Positions 23,861 through 32,867 of a stretch of 64,000 nucleotides of DNA are shown here, piece by piece. The translations under genes were made by a program, and so were the position numbers. Each line of letters begins with the position of its first letter. Within the stretch, counting starts at the first letter, position 1. A model generated the notes under the pieces. That model did not search any database. It saw only the letters and a program-made list of their open reading frames with translations, and had not been told where the DNA came from. The DNA comes from Paenibacillus helianthi (GTDB lineage Bacteria; Bacillota; Bacilli; Paenibacillales; Paenibacillaceae): positions 1 through 64,000 of the forward strand of contig NZ_LVWI01000037.1 in NCBI RefSeq assembly GCF_001909055.1. Direction: 5' to 3'.

Positions 23861-25063
23861 GTGAGAAAAATGCGTTATGTACTGCTCGTGCTGTGTGTTG
23901 CTGCTTCGGTTCTGGGCTCAGCTTCAGGCGCGTATGCAGAGGAAAAAACCAAAGCTAAAGACACCGGTAAGAACACCGCTGCTGTGGATCTGGCACCCGG
24001 AGCGCGCTCTGCCATTCTGATGGATGCGAACACCGGCACCGTGATCTATGAAAAGAACAGCCACGATAAGCTGCCGCCGGCAAGTATTACCAAAATCATG
24101 ACCATGCTGCTGACCGTCGAGGCACTGGATGAAGGCAAGCTGCAATTGACCGACAAGGTGCGGACAAGCGAATATGCCGCGTCGATGGGCGGGTCGCAGA
24201 TTTTTCTGGAGCCCGGCGAAGAAATGACTGTGGATGAAATGCTTAAGGGCATAGCCATGGCCTCAGGCAATGACGCTTCTGTGGCGATGGCCGAGAAATT
24301 GGCCGGTTCGGAGAGCGCCTTTGTCGATCAGATGAATCAAAAGGCCGAGGCGCTTGGCCTGAAGGACACGCATTTTGCCAACTGCAACGGTCTGCCGGCC
24401 GAGAATCACTATTCCTCCGCCCATGACATTGCCGTCATCAGCCAGGAGCTCTTGAAGCATGAACGGATTATCAAGTACACCGGTTCCTATCAGGATTACC
24501 TGCGCAAGGACTCGGCCAAGCCGTTCTGGCTGGTGAACACGAACAAGCTTGTGCGCTTTTATACAGGGGCTGACGGCCTGAAGACAGGTTATACGTCCGA
24601 AGCCAAGTTCTGCCTCTCCGCAACTGCGGCCAGAGATGGACTGCGTGCCGTTGCGGTGGTGCTGGGCGAACCCAATACCAAAACCCGTAACAGTGAAGTG
24701 TCCGCGATGTTCGATTACCTCTTTTCCCAATATAAAGTCCATACGATTCACAAAGCGGGAGACGCCATCGGCAGTGTAAAAATTGAGAAAGGCGTGAAGA
24801 CCCAGCTTCCGCTAGTCGCCAAAGAAACCTACAGTGTGCTTTTGAAGAAAGGAATTACCCAGGAGGGCATCCGTCATGAGCTCGTGGTGCCGGACAGCAT
24901 TAAGGCCCCTGTAAAGGCAGGTCAAACGGTAGGCAAGCTGGTTGTCTATCAGGGAACAACTATTGTGAAGCAATATGAGCTGAAGGCAGACGCAGATGTG
25001 CCGAAGGCAGGCTGGTGGAGGCTGTTCAAACGGACCACGGGCTCCATGTTCAGGGCTGATTAA
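23861..25063 (+). CDS. dacF: D-alanyl-D-alanine carboxypeptidase DacF
   Basis: This penicillin-binding protein trims the terminal D-Ala of peptidoglycan in the forespore. The protein of about 400 residues has a signal peptide (1-26), the SITK active-site tetrad at 75-78, SGN at 135-137 and KTG at 241-243, then a C-terminal beta domain and a basic membrane-binding end. A GTG start at 23861 fits AGGAGGGG; an ATG seven codons earlier overlaps the ribosome site. It sits just before the spoIIA operon, as in Bacillus. Confidence 0.92.
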   Translation: MRKMRYVLLVLCVAASVLGSASGAYAEEKTKAKDTGKNTAAVDLAPGARSAILMDANTGTVIYEKNSHDKLPPASITKIMTMLLTVEALDEGKLQLTDKVRTSEYAASMGGSQIFLEPGEEMTVDEMLKGIAMASGNDASVAMAEKLAGSESAFVDQMNQKAEALGLKDTHFANCNGLPAENHYSSAHDIAVISQELLKHERIIKYTGSYQDYLRKDSAKPFWLVNTNKLVRFYTGADGLKTGYTSEAKFCLSATAARDGLRAVAVVLGEPNTKTRNSEVSAMFDYLFSQYKVHTIHKAGDAIGSVKIEKGVKTQLPLVAKETYSVLLKKGITQEGIRHELVVPDSIKAPVKAGQTVGKLVVYQGTTIVKQYELKADADVPKAGWWRLFKRTTGSMFRAD

Positions 25064-25136
25064 TTTCTTGTATTTTGTAGATTAGTCTCAGGCTTTCTGT
25101 TGATTCGTAGGGGTTTTCTTCTAGTTTTGTCGTGAG

Positions 25137-25166
25137 GCAGGATTATAGAATTCCCGCGTAGAAAAC
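25137..25166 (+). promoter_or_regulatory. Candidate sigma-H promoter of the spoIIA operon
   Basis: GCAGGATTA (25137-25145) fully matches the sigma-H -35 pattern RNAGGAWWW, and GTAGAAAAC (25158-25166), 12 bases later, fits RNNGAATWW in all but two positions. It is 72 bases before spoIIAA, which is expected to be sigma-H-driven. Confidence 0.45.
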
Positions 25167-25237
25167 CTTGTCCTTGTAGGGGAAAGAACTGATGTACAGG
25201 ACGTTTTCTCAAAGCAACGAAGAGGAGAGTGGCAGGT

Positions 25238-25591
25238 ATGAATTCTCATGTGGAGATGGAGCATCACAGAGGTGTGCTGATTGTACGGCTGTCAGGAGAG
25301 CTGGACCACCACGCAGCCGAGTATGTACGTATGGATATGGATGAAGCAATTATGCGGGGCCAGGTAGAGCATCTGATTCTCAGTCTGAAGGAATTGCAGT
25401 TTATGGACAGCTCGGGCTTAGGCGTCATTCTCGGGCGGTACAAGCTCATCCGCAGCAAAGGCGGGAAAATGGTTGTCTGTGACGCCACCGCACCTGTAAA
25501 AAGGCTGCTGGAAATGTCGGGCTTGTTCAAAATCATGCCCCTATATGACGACGAGAGCGCTGCACTCTCGGATTTGGAGGTTGCGTTATGA
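25238..25591 (+). CDS. spoIIAA: Anti-sigma-F factor antagonist SpoIIAA
   Basis: The STAS-domain protein (117 residues) frees sigma-F by binding SpoIIAB in the forespore. The regulatory phosphoserine is visible as Ser58 in FMDSSGLGV; SpoIIAB phosphorylates it and SpoIIE reverses it. The N-terminal [12 protein letters not shown] strand-turn is typical. I choose the ATG at 25238 (GAGGAG 11 bases before); a GTG three codons upstream touches the ribosome site. It overlaps spoIIAB by ATGA. Confidence 0.95.
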   Translation: MNSHVEMEHHRGVLIVRLSGELDHHAAEYVRMDMDEAIMRGQVEHLILSLKELQFMDSSGLGVILGRYKLIRSKGGKMVVCDATAPVKRLLEMSGLFKIMPLYDDESAALSDLEVAL

Positions 25592-26043
25592 CAAAGAGTG
25601 AAGCGGGTAACTTCATGAGTGTCCAGTTTGCCGCACTGTCGGAGAACGAATCATTCGCACGTGTGGTAGTGGCAGCTTTTGTCTCCCGGCTTGATCCTAC
25701 GATGGAAGAGCTGAATGACCTGAAGACGGTGGTGTCGGAGGCTGTTACCAACTGCATTATCCACGGTTACGATAGTGATCCTGAAGGAGTTGTCAGCATC
25801 TCCGCCTCCATCGAGGATGAAACCGTGCATCTTACCATTGAGGACAAAGGCCGGGGAATTGAGGATCTCGAGCTGGCCCAGCAGCCGCTGTACACCTCCA
25901 AGCCGGAGCTGGAGCGCTCGGGTATGGGCTTTACGATTATGGAGAATTTCATGGATGAATTCGAAGTTGCAAGTGAACCGGGGCGCGGTACCTCCATTTC
26001 AATGAAGAAAACCATCGTCTCGAAAAAAGCTTTATACAATTAG
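25588..26043 (+). CDS. spoIIAB: Anti-sigma-F factor / serine kinase SpoIIAB
   Basis: The 151-residue GHKL ATPase holds sigma-F inactive and phosphorylates SpoIIAA. N-box [15 protein letters not shown]1 box DKGRGIEDL, and the lid and G2 [14 protein letters not shown] are all present. The start overlaps spoIIAA by four bases (ATGA), giving stoichiometric translation of the partners, and sigF follows at 11 bases. Confidence 0.95.
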   Translation: MTKSEAGNFMSVQFAALSENESFARVVVAAFVSRLDPTMEELNDLKTVVSEAVTNCIIHGYDSDPEGVVSISASIEDETVHLTIEDKGRGIEDLELAQQPLYTSKPELERSGMGFTIMENFMDEFEVASEPGRGTSISMKKTIVSKKALYN

Positions 26044-26054
26044 GGGTTGGAGCC

Positions 26055-26810
26055 ATGGATGCAGAGTCAAAAAAAGCTCCGCCGACCTATTTGGACGATG
26101 CGGAGGTCAAACGTCTGATCGCACTCAGTCAAGCCGGAGATAATCTGGCCCGCGATACGCTGGTTAACTGTAATATTCGCCTCGTCTGGTCGGTGGTGCA
26201 GCGGTTTATGAACCGCGGGTATGAGCCTGACGATTTGTTCCAGATCGGCTGTATCGGACTGCTAAAGTCCGTTGATAAATTCGACCTCAGCTACGAGGTC
26301 AAATTCTCCACCTATGCCGTGCCGATGATTATCGGCGAGATCCAGCGTTTCCTCCGGGACGACGGCACCCTCAAGGTCAGCCGTTCCCTCAAGGAAATGG
26401 CCAACAGGGTGCGCAAAATGAAGGACGAAATGTCCAAGACGCTGGACCGTCTGCCGACCATCGGGGAAGTCGCAGAAGCGCTGGGGGTCACGCCCGAAGA
26501 AATCGTGTTCGCCCAGGAGGCCAACAAGCCGCCGACCTCGATCCACGAGACCGTCTTCGAGAATGACGGAGACCCGATCACGCTGATCGACCAGATTGCT
26601 GACGAGACACAGGAGCGCTGGTTCGACAAGCTGGCGCTGAACGAGGCCATCGGGGCCTTGACTGAGCGCGAGCGCCTGATCGTCTACCTGCGCTACTACC
26701 GCGACCAGACCCAATCCGAAGTCGCCAGCCGCCTCGGCATCTCGCAGGTCCAGGTGTCGAGGCTGGAGAAGAAGATTCTCGCGAATATCCGCGAGCAGAT
26801 CGCACAGTAG
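26055..26810 (+). CDS. sigF: Forespore sigma factor sigma-F
   Basis: The 251-residue sigma-70-type factor is the first forespore-specific sigma and drives early forespore genes. Region 2 is clear (NIRLVWSVVQRFMNRGYEPDDLFQIGCIGLL, about 36-66, then FSTYAVPMIIGEI), as are region 3 and the region 4 helix-turn-helix (QSEVASRLGISQVQVSRLEKKIL). The third gene of the spoIIA operon ends at a terminator (26911-26938); spoVA does not follow directly, unlike in Bacillus. Confidence 0.96.
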   Translation: MDAESKKAPPTYLDDAEVKRLIALSQAGDNLARDTLVNCNIRLVWSVVQRFMNRGYEPDDLFQIGCIGLLKSVDKFDLSYEVKFSTYAVPMIIGEIQRFLRDDGTLKVSRSLKEMANRVRKMKDEMSKTLDRLPTIGEVAEALGVTPEEIVFAQEANKPPTSIHETVFENDGDPITLIDQIADETQERWFDKLALNEAIGALTERERLIVYLRYYRDQTQSEVASRLGISQVQVSRLEKKILANIREQIAQ

Positions 26811-26910
26811 GGTTGCGGTAAGACAGCAAGAGATTGGTGAAGAATATAGAAGTGGTATGAGCTGGAAGTTAAGGGCGAGTAGTGAATGTGACGGGTGAAA
26901 TGAACGTTTG

Positions 26911-26938
26911 AAGGCCGCCTCGTGAGGGGCGGCTTTTT
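26911..26938 (+). terminator. spoIIA operon terminator
   Basis: AAGGCCGCC pairs with GGCGGCTTT around a short loop, followed by a T-run. Confidence 0.75.
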
Positions 26939-27016
26939 GTATTGCTATTGTTAGGCATGTTTTGTTCTGAGTATGCATTAAACGACAACATATAGCAAAA
27001 TGAACATGTATTATAC

Positions 27017-27475
27017 TTATGGGATTTGGTTATCGAGTTGTTCCGCTAAACCGATTAAAAGTCCTTCAGTTCCACGAATGTAGCAAAGCCGATACGAGTT
27101 CTCGTACTGAACCACTTCGCCAACGAGCTGAGCACCATACTTAGTGAGTCTGGATACCATTTCGTCAATGTCTTCAACAGTGAACATGACACGCAGATAA
27201 CCGAGGGCATTTACAGGAGCCGTCCGGTGATCTGATATAGTGGGTGGGGTGAGAAATCGCGAAAGCTCAATTCGGCTGTGGCCATCTGGGGTAACCATCA
27301 TAGCAATCTCTACACACTGTGAACCCAGCCCGGTTACGCGACCAGCCCATTCCCCTTCGACAGTGGCTCGCCCTTCGAGCTTCAAGCCAATCTCCTCGAA
27401 GAAAGAAATTGCGTCATCAAGGGATTCTACAACAATGCCAACATTGTCCATTCTTAGCAATTTGTTTTTTGCCAT
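27017..27475 (-). CDS. VOC-family (glyoxalase-like) protein
   Basis: The 152-residue vicinal-oxygen-chelate protein has two beta-alpha-beta-beta-beta modules: LLRMDNVGIVVESLDDAISFFEEIGL and GYLRVMFTVEDIDEMVSRLTKYGA. Candidate metal ligands are a Glu in CVEIAMMV and the Glu in GTEGLLIGLAE; the first-module His is replaced by Asn (DNVG), so a usual glyoxalase I metal site is incomplete and the reaction is open. TAAGGAGA sits 8 bases before the ATG. Single gene, facing sigF across the terminator. Confidence 0.85.
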   Translation of the reverse strand: MAKNKLLRMDNVGIVVESLDDAISFFEEIGLKLEGRATVEGEWAGRVTGLGSQCVEIAMMVTPDGHSRIELSRFLTPPTISDHRTAPVNALGYLRVMFTVEDIDEMVSRLTKYGAQLVGEVVQYENSYRLCYIRGTEGLLIGLAEQLDNQIP

Positions 27476-27841
27476 AGATTGATCTCCTTATGTGTACAAA
27501 TTGATTACCTCATAAATTATTCTATTCAAGAATTTTAAAACCCTCTTTTTAAATAAACAACGCCTTGGAGCTGAACGTTTACAAATGCCAGGCTGTCCAC
27601 TTCTTTCCAAGGGAATGCTTTCTTGTATTGCAGAAAGAATAAAATGTGGCGGCACCTGTGTGTATTCATTACACTGTATATCAAGATATCCATTGTAAGC
27701 GGGAATGGGTTTATGGTTACTATTCCGGGATAGTTCGATTGGTTTATCTATCCATTATCTTCTTCTCCGGCACAATGTAACCTTTGCCCGTGATTATGGC
27801 ACCTATAGTATAAGAACATGAAAGTGAAGGGGATGGCGGAC
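27476..27841. other. Intergenic region VOC gene / sigma fusion gene
   Basis: 366 bases with no supported gene. Near the right end TTGCCC (27784-27789) and TATAAG (27809-27814), 19 bases apart, form a weak candidate promoter for the sigma-DUF1835 gene. I see nothing else structured. Confidence 0.45.
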
Positions 27842-29428
27842 ATGCGGCAGTGGGTGGAGAAGGCGAGACAAGGAGATGCTGAGGCGTTCGCACAGCTGAT
27901 GGTGCATTGCCGGGGGATGGCATACGCGGTCGCTTACGACATGCTGAAAGACGTCCATCTGGCGGAGGATGCAGTTCAGGAGGCATGCCTTGAAACGTTT
28001 CTGAATTTGCACAAGCTGCGCGACCCGGCTGCCTTTCCGGGCTGGTTCAAGACGATTGTCGTAAGGCAAGGTCAGCGTGTACTCCGGCGCAAGCTTCAAC
28101 CCACGATTCCTCTGGATGAAACACTGCAGGGTTTGCAGAATGCGCCGGGTGCGGCGGAGGTTGCGGAACGATATGCGGAGGAGCAGGTGCTGCAAAACTC
28201 GGTGGCCGCGTTATCCGCCAAGCTTAGGGTCCCGGTGCAGCTGTTTTATTTCTACGGCTATTCCCTCCAGGAGATTTCCGCTTATCTCGGGACTCCGGTG
28301 CAGACACTCAAGAAAAGGCTGCATGATGCACGCCAAAAGCTGAAAGGCACACTCCCGGTTGCCGATCTGGCTTCCGTGTTCAATCATTTATACGAAAGGG
28401 GCGCAAATATGCTGCATATTGTGAATGGAGATACGGTGGGTAACATGCTAAAGCAAGGAATTGTTCAAGGGGATGTATGGGTATGGAGGGAGATTTATTC
28501 CTCTGGTCCAATATTTGAAGACCTCTCCCGGCCGGAGGAACGTGCGAAGCGCTCTCTGGTGCTGGAGGCAACGCTCGGTATTCCGGCTAATGAGTATATA
28601 GCGGGCTGTGAGGAACAGGAGCGTAAGCTCCGCGACTATACCCGGTACGACGAAGTAGTTCTTTGGTTTGAGCATGACCTGTTTGACCAGAGTATGCTTG
28701 CCTATTTGCTGCATACATTCAAAAGGAATATGCCCGGCCGCACCAAGCTTAGTCTGCTCTGCATCGGGGAGTTTCCGGGAATCGAACCGTTCCATGGTCT
28801 GGGACAGCTTACTCCGGCACAGCTTGGAACGTTATCCGGGACCTGGCGGACGATCGGAAAGCGGGAAATTGAGCTTGGAAGTGAGCTTTGGCAGGCGTAT
28901 GCTTCATCTGATCCTGCCCAAATGGCTGATCTGCTTGAACTGAAGAAGTCGGAGCTGGCGACGTCCGGCCTGCCTTTTGCCTATGAAGCCTTCATGGCCC
29001 ATTTATCACGGCTTCCTTCCGTAGAGAATGGCCTGGGAATTGTGGAACAGACCACACTTGAAGCTGTTGAAGCCGGGGCGCATACGCCGCTGGAGTTATT
29101 CCGTCAAGTTACGGATGCCTTGCATGTACTTGGTATGGGGGATATCGAATACTTCAAGTATGTGCGTGCTTTGACAGCGGGTAATCATCCTATGATGTAC
29201 ATCGACGGGGCTGTTGATGATACGGATTTCCGGCAAATTCCTGAGTTTCTGAGCCGGCAGGTTACAATGACTGAGCTGGGTAAGCAGATAAAGAACGGAA
29301 GGGCGGACCGCGTCCTGATGCAAGGAATAGATGAATGGTATGGAGGCCTGCATATGCAGGGACATGATGTACCTTGGCGCTGGGAACGATCTACCGGAAG
29401 GCTGGTGCGGAACAAAACTGGATTTTAG
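27842..29428 (+). CDS. ECF-type sigma factor fused to a DUF1835/DUF3658-like protein
   Basis: The 528-residue protein joins two normally separate modules. Residues about 1-170 are an ECF-like sigma: region 2 (ARQGDAEAFAQLMVHCR...AEDAVQEACLETFLNL, PAAFPGWFKTIV) and region 4 (SLQEISAYLGTPVQTLKKRLHDAR). From 190 on it is a DUF1835 protein (MLHIVNGDTVGNMLKQ, GDVWVWREIYSSGPI, VLWFEHDLFDQ) with a DUF3658-like C-terminus (LTMTELGKQ-type segment near 480). The ATG at 28409 (Met190) has a good Shine-Dalgarno (AAAGGGG, 7 bases), so the DUF1835 part might also be made alone. I choose the ATG at 27842, whose GAAGGGG fits; earlier ATGs do not. No anti-sigma gene is next to it. DUF1835 function is unknown. 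Confidence 0.85.
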   Translation: MRQWVEKARQGDAEAFAQLMVHCRGMAYAVAYDMLKDVHLAEDAVQEACLETFLNLHKLRDPAAFPGWFKTIVVRQGQRVLRRKLQPTIPLDETLQGLQNAPGAAEVAERYAEEQVLQNSVAALSAKLRVPVQLFYFYGYSLQEISAYLGTPVQTLKKRLHDARQKLKGTLPVADLASVFNHLYERGANMLHIVNGDTVGNMLKQGIVQGDVWVWREIYSSGPIFEDLSRPEERAKRSLVLEATLGIPANEYIAGCEEQERKLRDYTRYDEVVLWFEHDLFDQSMLAYLLHTFKRNMPGRTKLSLLCIGEFPGIEPFHGLGQLTPAQLGTLSGTWRTIGKREIELGSELWQAYASSDPAQMADLLELKKSELATSGLPFAYEAFMAHLSRLPSVENGLGIVEQTTLEAVEAGAHTPLELFRQVTDALHVLGMGDIEYFKYVRALTAGNHPMMYIDGAVDDTDFRQIPEFLSRQVTMTELGKQIKNGRADRVLMQGIDEWYGGLHMQGHDVPWRWERSTGRLVRNKTGF

Positions 29429-29736
29429 AAGTATAATTAATGATCAGATTTTCAGATAACCTGTCTGAGCCTGCCCAATAAGCCCCCAAGTGGGTCTTTA
29501 TTACTTATTTATTTGATTTGCTGGATAAGGAAAATTATGGATGATATGATATTGATATTTGTTTTTGATCTACCAATGAAATACGGCCTAGACCACAAAC
29601 TAAATCATAGTGTGCCTCTGCGTCTTTAGCATCATTGTGGGCAATATGATTATTTTCCGTCTGTGTTCAGCCGATGTAATAAGTAACAGCACATACTCTA
29701 GACGAAACAGAGAAACCTTTTGGAGGAGAGAGCACC
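29429..29736. other. Intergenic region after the sigma fusion gene
   Basis: 308 bases. A weak GCCC..GGGTC hairpin followed by TTTATT near 29477-29505 may terminate the upstream gene. No coding frame with a ribosome site is seen before 29737. Confidence 0.4.
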
Positions 29737-29946
29737 ATGGCTAAAAAACATTTTATTTGCAATAAATGCGGATGTAAAGAATATGCCGTGGACCAGTTCC
29801 AGGCAACTGGCGGCAACTTTGCGAAGCTTTTTGATGTCCAGAATAAAAAGTTCATCACCATTAGCTGCCGGGAATGCGGATATACGGAACTGTACAAGGC
29901 CAATACGGGCAGTGGAATGAATATTTTGGACTTTTTAATGAATTAG
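29737..29946 (+). CDS. Small zinc-ribbon protein
   Basis: The 69-residue protein carries CNKCGC near the N-terminus and CRECGY near residue 45, forming one four-cysteine zinc ribbon; between them lies QFQATGGNFAKLFDVQNKKFITI. It resembles the predicted nucleic-acid-binding zinc-ribbon proteins (YgiT-like or DUF2116-like groups) of Firmicutes. GGAGGAGAG precedes the ATG by about 7 bases. It is a single gene with a terminator about 100 bases downstream. Role unknown. Confidence 0.75.
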   Translation: MAKKHFICNKCGCKEYAVDQFQATGGNFAKLFDVQNKKFITISCRECGYTELYKANTGSGMNILDFLMN

Positions 29947-30051
29947 TTGAGGTTATTCGTCTGAAAAAATTATGCTGAAGGCAGTGCCTTGTGGCTGAAA
30001 TGATGGGCCTGAAAATGGCTATGCAATTGTTGAATGTAAGACAAGTGAGAT

Positions 30052-30087
30052 GACGGACAAATGATAGAGGTTTGCCCGTCTTTTTTT
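30052..30087 (+). terminator. Terminator after the zinc-ribbon gene
   Basis: GACGGACAAA (30052-30061) pairs with TTTGCCCGTC (30071-30080), one mismatch, followed by seven Ts. Confidence 0.75.
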
Positions 30088-30232
30088 GTGCTTTTATTCA
30101 CAGCTCACTAACCCAGCTCCAGATCCCGAATTTCCTGTTACTCCTTGCATATATATTGGAGGTAATAGTAATATTTTACATAGTGTAATAATCCGCAAGG
30201 TCAATCTATTATCCAGGGGGCAGAAGGAAGCT

Positions 30233-30811
30233 ATGTCCTATTCACAAGTCACAAAAAATGCATTGGCCCGCTCACTCAAAAAACTGATGCTCACAAAGCC
30301 GCTCCACAAAATCACCATTCAGCAGCTTACCTGCGATTGCGGGGTGACCCGGCATACCTTTTATAATCATTTTCAGGATATCTATGAGCTGCTTGGCTGG
30401 GTCTACCAGACCGAAATCATTGAAGGCCTAGAGCCATACCGCAATTGCTCCGGTTGGAAGCAGGGGTTCCTTAGCGTGCTGTACTATACGCAGAGCAACA
30501 AAACCATATGCCTGAACACCTTCCATTCCCTGGGGCGTGAGCATTTGGTGGGATTTTTGTACGGGGTGATCTATGAAGTGGTGATTCAGGTCGTAGAGGA
30601 GCTGAATATGAAAGAGCCGGAACGGGTGAATATACTGGCTATGCAAGATATTGCTGATTTCTATACCCTGGCAATCCTGGAGCAGGTCATTCATTGGCTC
30701 AAGGCAGGAGCGAACACCGACCCGGCACAGATCGTGGACAAAGTGGCCCGGATTATGGACGGCAGTATCTCCCGGAGTCTGGCTAACTATCATACCGCCC
30801 CAATAAAATGA
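30233..30811 (+). CDS. TetR/AcrR-family regulator
   Basis: The 192-residue protein has an N-terminal helix-turn-helix (about 22-48: ITIQQLTCDCGVTRHTFYNHFQDIYELL) of the TetR type. Its C-terminal domain resembles the TetR_C group of DhaS-like regulators. It stands 131 bases before the oleate hydratase gene in the same direction and probably controls it in response to free fatty acids; that link is inferred from position. The start at 30233 has AGAAGGAAG; a longer frame upstream lacks a ribosome site. Confidence 0.85.
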   Translation: MSYSQVTKNALARSLKKLMLTKPLHKITIQQLTCDCGVTRHTFYNHFQDIYELLGWVYQTEIIEGLEPYRNCSGWKQGFLSVLYYTQSNKTICLNTFHSLGREHLVGFLYGVIYEVVIQVVEELNMKEPERVNILAMQDIADFYTLAILEQVIHWLKAGANTDPAQIVDKVARIMDGSISRSLANYHTAPIK

Positions 30812-30942
30812 CACAATCTCCCGCAGATGTGTAAACCCTGTACAGATGCGTCGAGCTGTCCATAGAATTCTTAGGTTCCGCTGGGTATAGTGAAGTCAGT
30901 TCTAGAGTCACTTATCCAGTTCGATGAAAGGAAGAGGACAAA

Positions 30943-32637
30943 ATGGGAACCTATCAAAGAATTAACCCGCTCGTGCAGGAAGGGATTGCTTCGAAAAAAG
31001 CATACCTCGTTGGAGGGGGGATCGGCTCGCTGTCGGCGGCGGCTTTTCTGATCCGTGACGGGCATATGCCTGGCCGGAACATTCATATTCTGGAGCAATC
31101 TGCAGTATATGGCGGCTCAATGGACGGCGCGGGGAATGCCAAAGACGGCTACAGTGCCCGGGGCGGACGCGAGATTGAGGAGCATTTTGAGTGCTTTATG
31201 GAGCTGTTCGGCTTCATTCCATCGCTGACCAACCCTGACCGGACGGTGCTGGAAGAGTTCCGCGAGCTGAATCTGGCCGAGCCGATCGAATCTCACTGCC
31301 GTCTGGTGGAGAAGGCAGGGCAGAAGGCCGACTTTTCCTCGCTGGGATTGTCTACGGCCCACGCGCTTCAACTCGGTAAGCTGGTGATGGTGACAGAGGA
31401 GAAGCTGGGTGCGGTGACGATTGAGCAGTTTTTTGACCCGAGCTTCCTGGACACGAACTTCTGGTATTTCTGGCGGTCCATGTTCGCCTTCGAGAATTGG
31501 CACAGTGTGGTTGAGGTCAAACGTTATATGGAGCGTTTCATGCACCTGATCTCCGGGATGAATCAATTGAAGGGTATCCTGCATACGGAATACAACCAGT
31601 TCGATTCGCTGATTCTTCCGCTGATGAAGTGGCTGGAGAGTGAGGGAGTTCATTTTGACAAGGGACATCAGGTCACCGATCTGGATGTGGATTTCACTGG
31701 CGGGGAAAAGACGGTTACGGCCATTCATGTTCGGGTGAACGGAACGCCAAAGACTATTTCGACCTCACGCAGTGATCTGGTGATGGTAACGAACGGCTCG
31801 ATGACGGAAAATTCGACTCTTGGCGATATGGACCATCCTGCGGTTCTCAACCGTTCGGTTACAGAGCGCGGCTGCTGGAGCCTATGGGAAAAGCTTGCCG
31901 CCAAATCCCCCGACTTCGGTCATCCTGAAGTATTCTGCGGGGACATTGACAAGACGAAATGGCTTTCTTTTACGATGACATTTACCGATGATGAGATCGT
32001 CTTCCCTTATTTGCTGGAGCTGACCGGTGATCTGCCGGGTATGGGCGGTGTTGTCACGATCAAGGATTCCAACTGGATGATGTCCTGGACTGCACCGAAG
32101 CAGCCGCATTTCATCAATCAGCCGGAGAATGTGAAGGTCCTGTGGGCGTATGGCCTGTTCCCGGATGCCGAGGGCAACTATATCAAGAAGAAGATGAGCG
32201 ATTGTACCGGACGCGAGCTACTGGAAGAGCTGTGCTACCATATCGGCCTGAAGGACCGGATTCCGGAAATTCTGGAGCATACGACGAATGTCATTCCCTG
32301 CATGATGCCATATATCACTTCCCAGTTTATGCCCCGTGTGGCGGGTGACCGTCCGCAGGTTGTTCCGCAGGGCAGTACGAATCTGGCTTTCCTCGGACAA
32401 TTTGCCGAAGTGCCTGACGACTGTGTCTTTACCGTGGAGTATTCCGTGAGATCAGCGATGATGGCCGTATACAGTCTGCTGGCGCTGGAAAAAGAAGTGA
32501 TTCCAGTGCATCCGAGTAAGTTTGATGTACGCGTGCTGCTGACCGCCGTGCGGACATGTCTCGGTAATAAGCCGCTGCCGCTCGACCGGACGCTGGGCCA
32601 GCTTTTGTCGGGAACGGTGATTTCGAAGCTGTTGTAG
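30943..32637 (+). CDS. ohyA: Oleate hydratase
   Basis: The 564-residue FAD protein of the myosin-cross-reactive-antigen family adds water to the cis-9 double bond of oleate (giving 10-hydroxystearate), detoxifying unsaturated fatty acids. FAD motif GGGIGSLSAAAFLIRDG is at about 24-40, with ILEQSAVYGGSMDGAG next; the family segments GGREIEEHFECFMELF, NQFDSLILPLMKWL and CMMPYITSQFMPR are present, and the length is normal. A GAAAGGAAGAGG ribosome site precedes the ATG. It is followed by a terminator, so it forms a single unit or a pair with the TetR gene. Confidence 0.93.
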   Translation: MGTYQRINPLVQEGIASKKAYLVGGGIGSLSAAAFLIRDGHMPGRNIHILEQSAVYGGSMDGAGNAKDGYSARGGREIEEHFECFMELFGFIPSLTNPDRTVLEEFRELNLAEPIESHCRLVEKAGQKADFSSLGLSTAHALQLGKLVMVTEEKLGAVTIEQFFDPSFLDTNFWYFWRSMFAFENWHSVVEVKRYMERFMHLISGMNQLKGILHTEYNQFDSLILPLMKWLESEGVHFDKGHQVTDLDVDFTGGEKTVTAIHVRVNGTPKTISTSRSDLVMVTNGSMTENSTLGDMDHPAVLNRSVTERGCWSLWEKLAAKSPDFGHPEVFCGDIDKTKWLSFTMTFTDDEIVFPYLLELTGDLPGMGGVVTIKDSNWMMSWTAPKQPHFINQPENVKVLWAYGLFPDAEGNYIKKKMSDCTGRELLEELCYHIGLKDRIPEILEHTTNVIPCMMPYITSQFMPRVAGDRPQVVPQGSTNLAFLGQFAEVPDDCVFTVEYSVRSAMMAVYSLLALEKEVIPVHPSKFDVRVLLTAVRTCLGNKPLPLDRTLGQLLSGTVISKLL

Positions 32638-32680
32638 GTTTCGGCGCCGCTGGGCGAATTGCATAGGAATTTATGATATG

Positions 32681-32726
32681 AAGGGTATTCCTCAGCCAGA
32701 GATGGCGACAGGGATGCCCTTTTTTG
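32681..32726 (+). terminator. ohyA terminator
   Basis: AAGGGTATTCC pairs (with G-T pairs) with GGGATGCCCTT around a 20-base loop, followed by a T-run. Confidence 0.65.
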
Positions 32727-32867
32727 GGTAATCGTAACTCTATGAGCATTCTGTATTACACAACTGGATAGGATTATGGTATGAATAGTGGAGTGAACTG
32801 TAGGTATGATTCCCCCAATAGAATTCGTAGAGACTACATTGAATGTCAGAATGGATGAATTAGGCTT

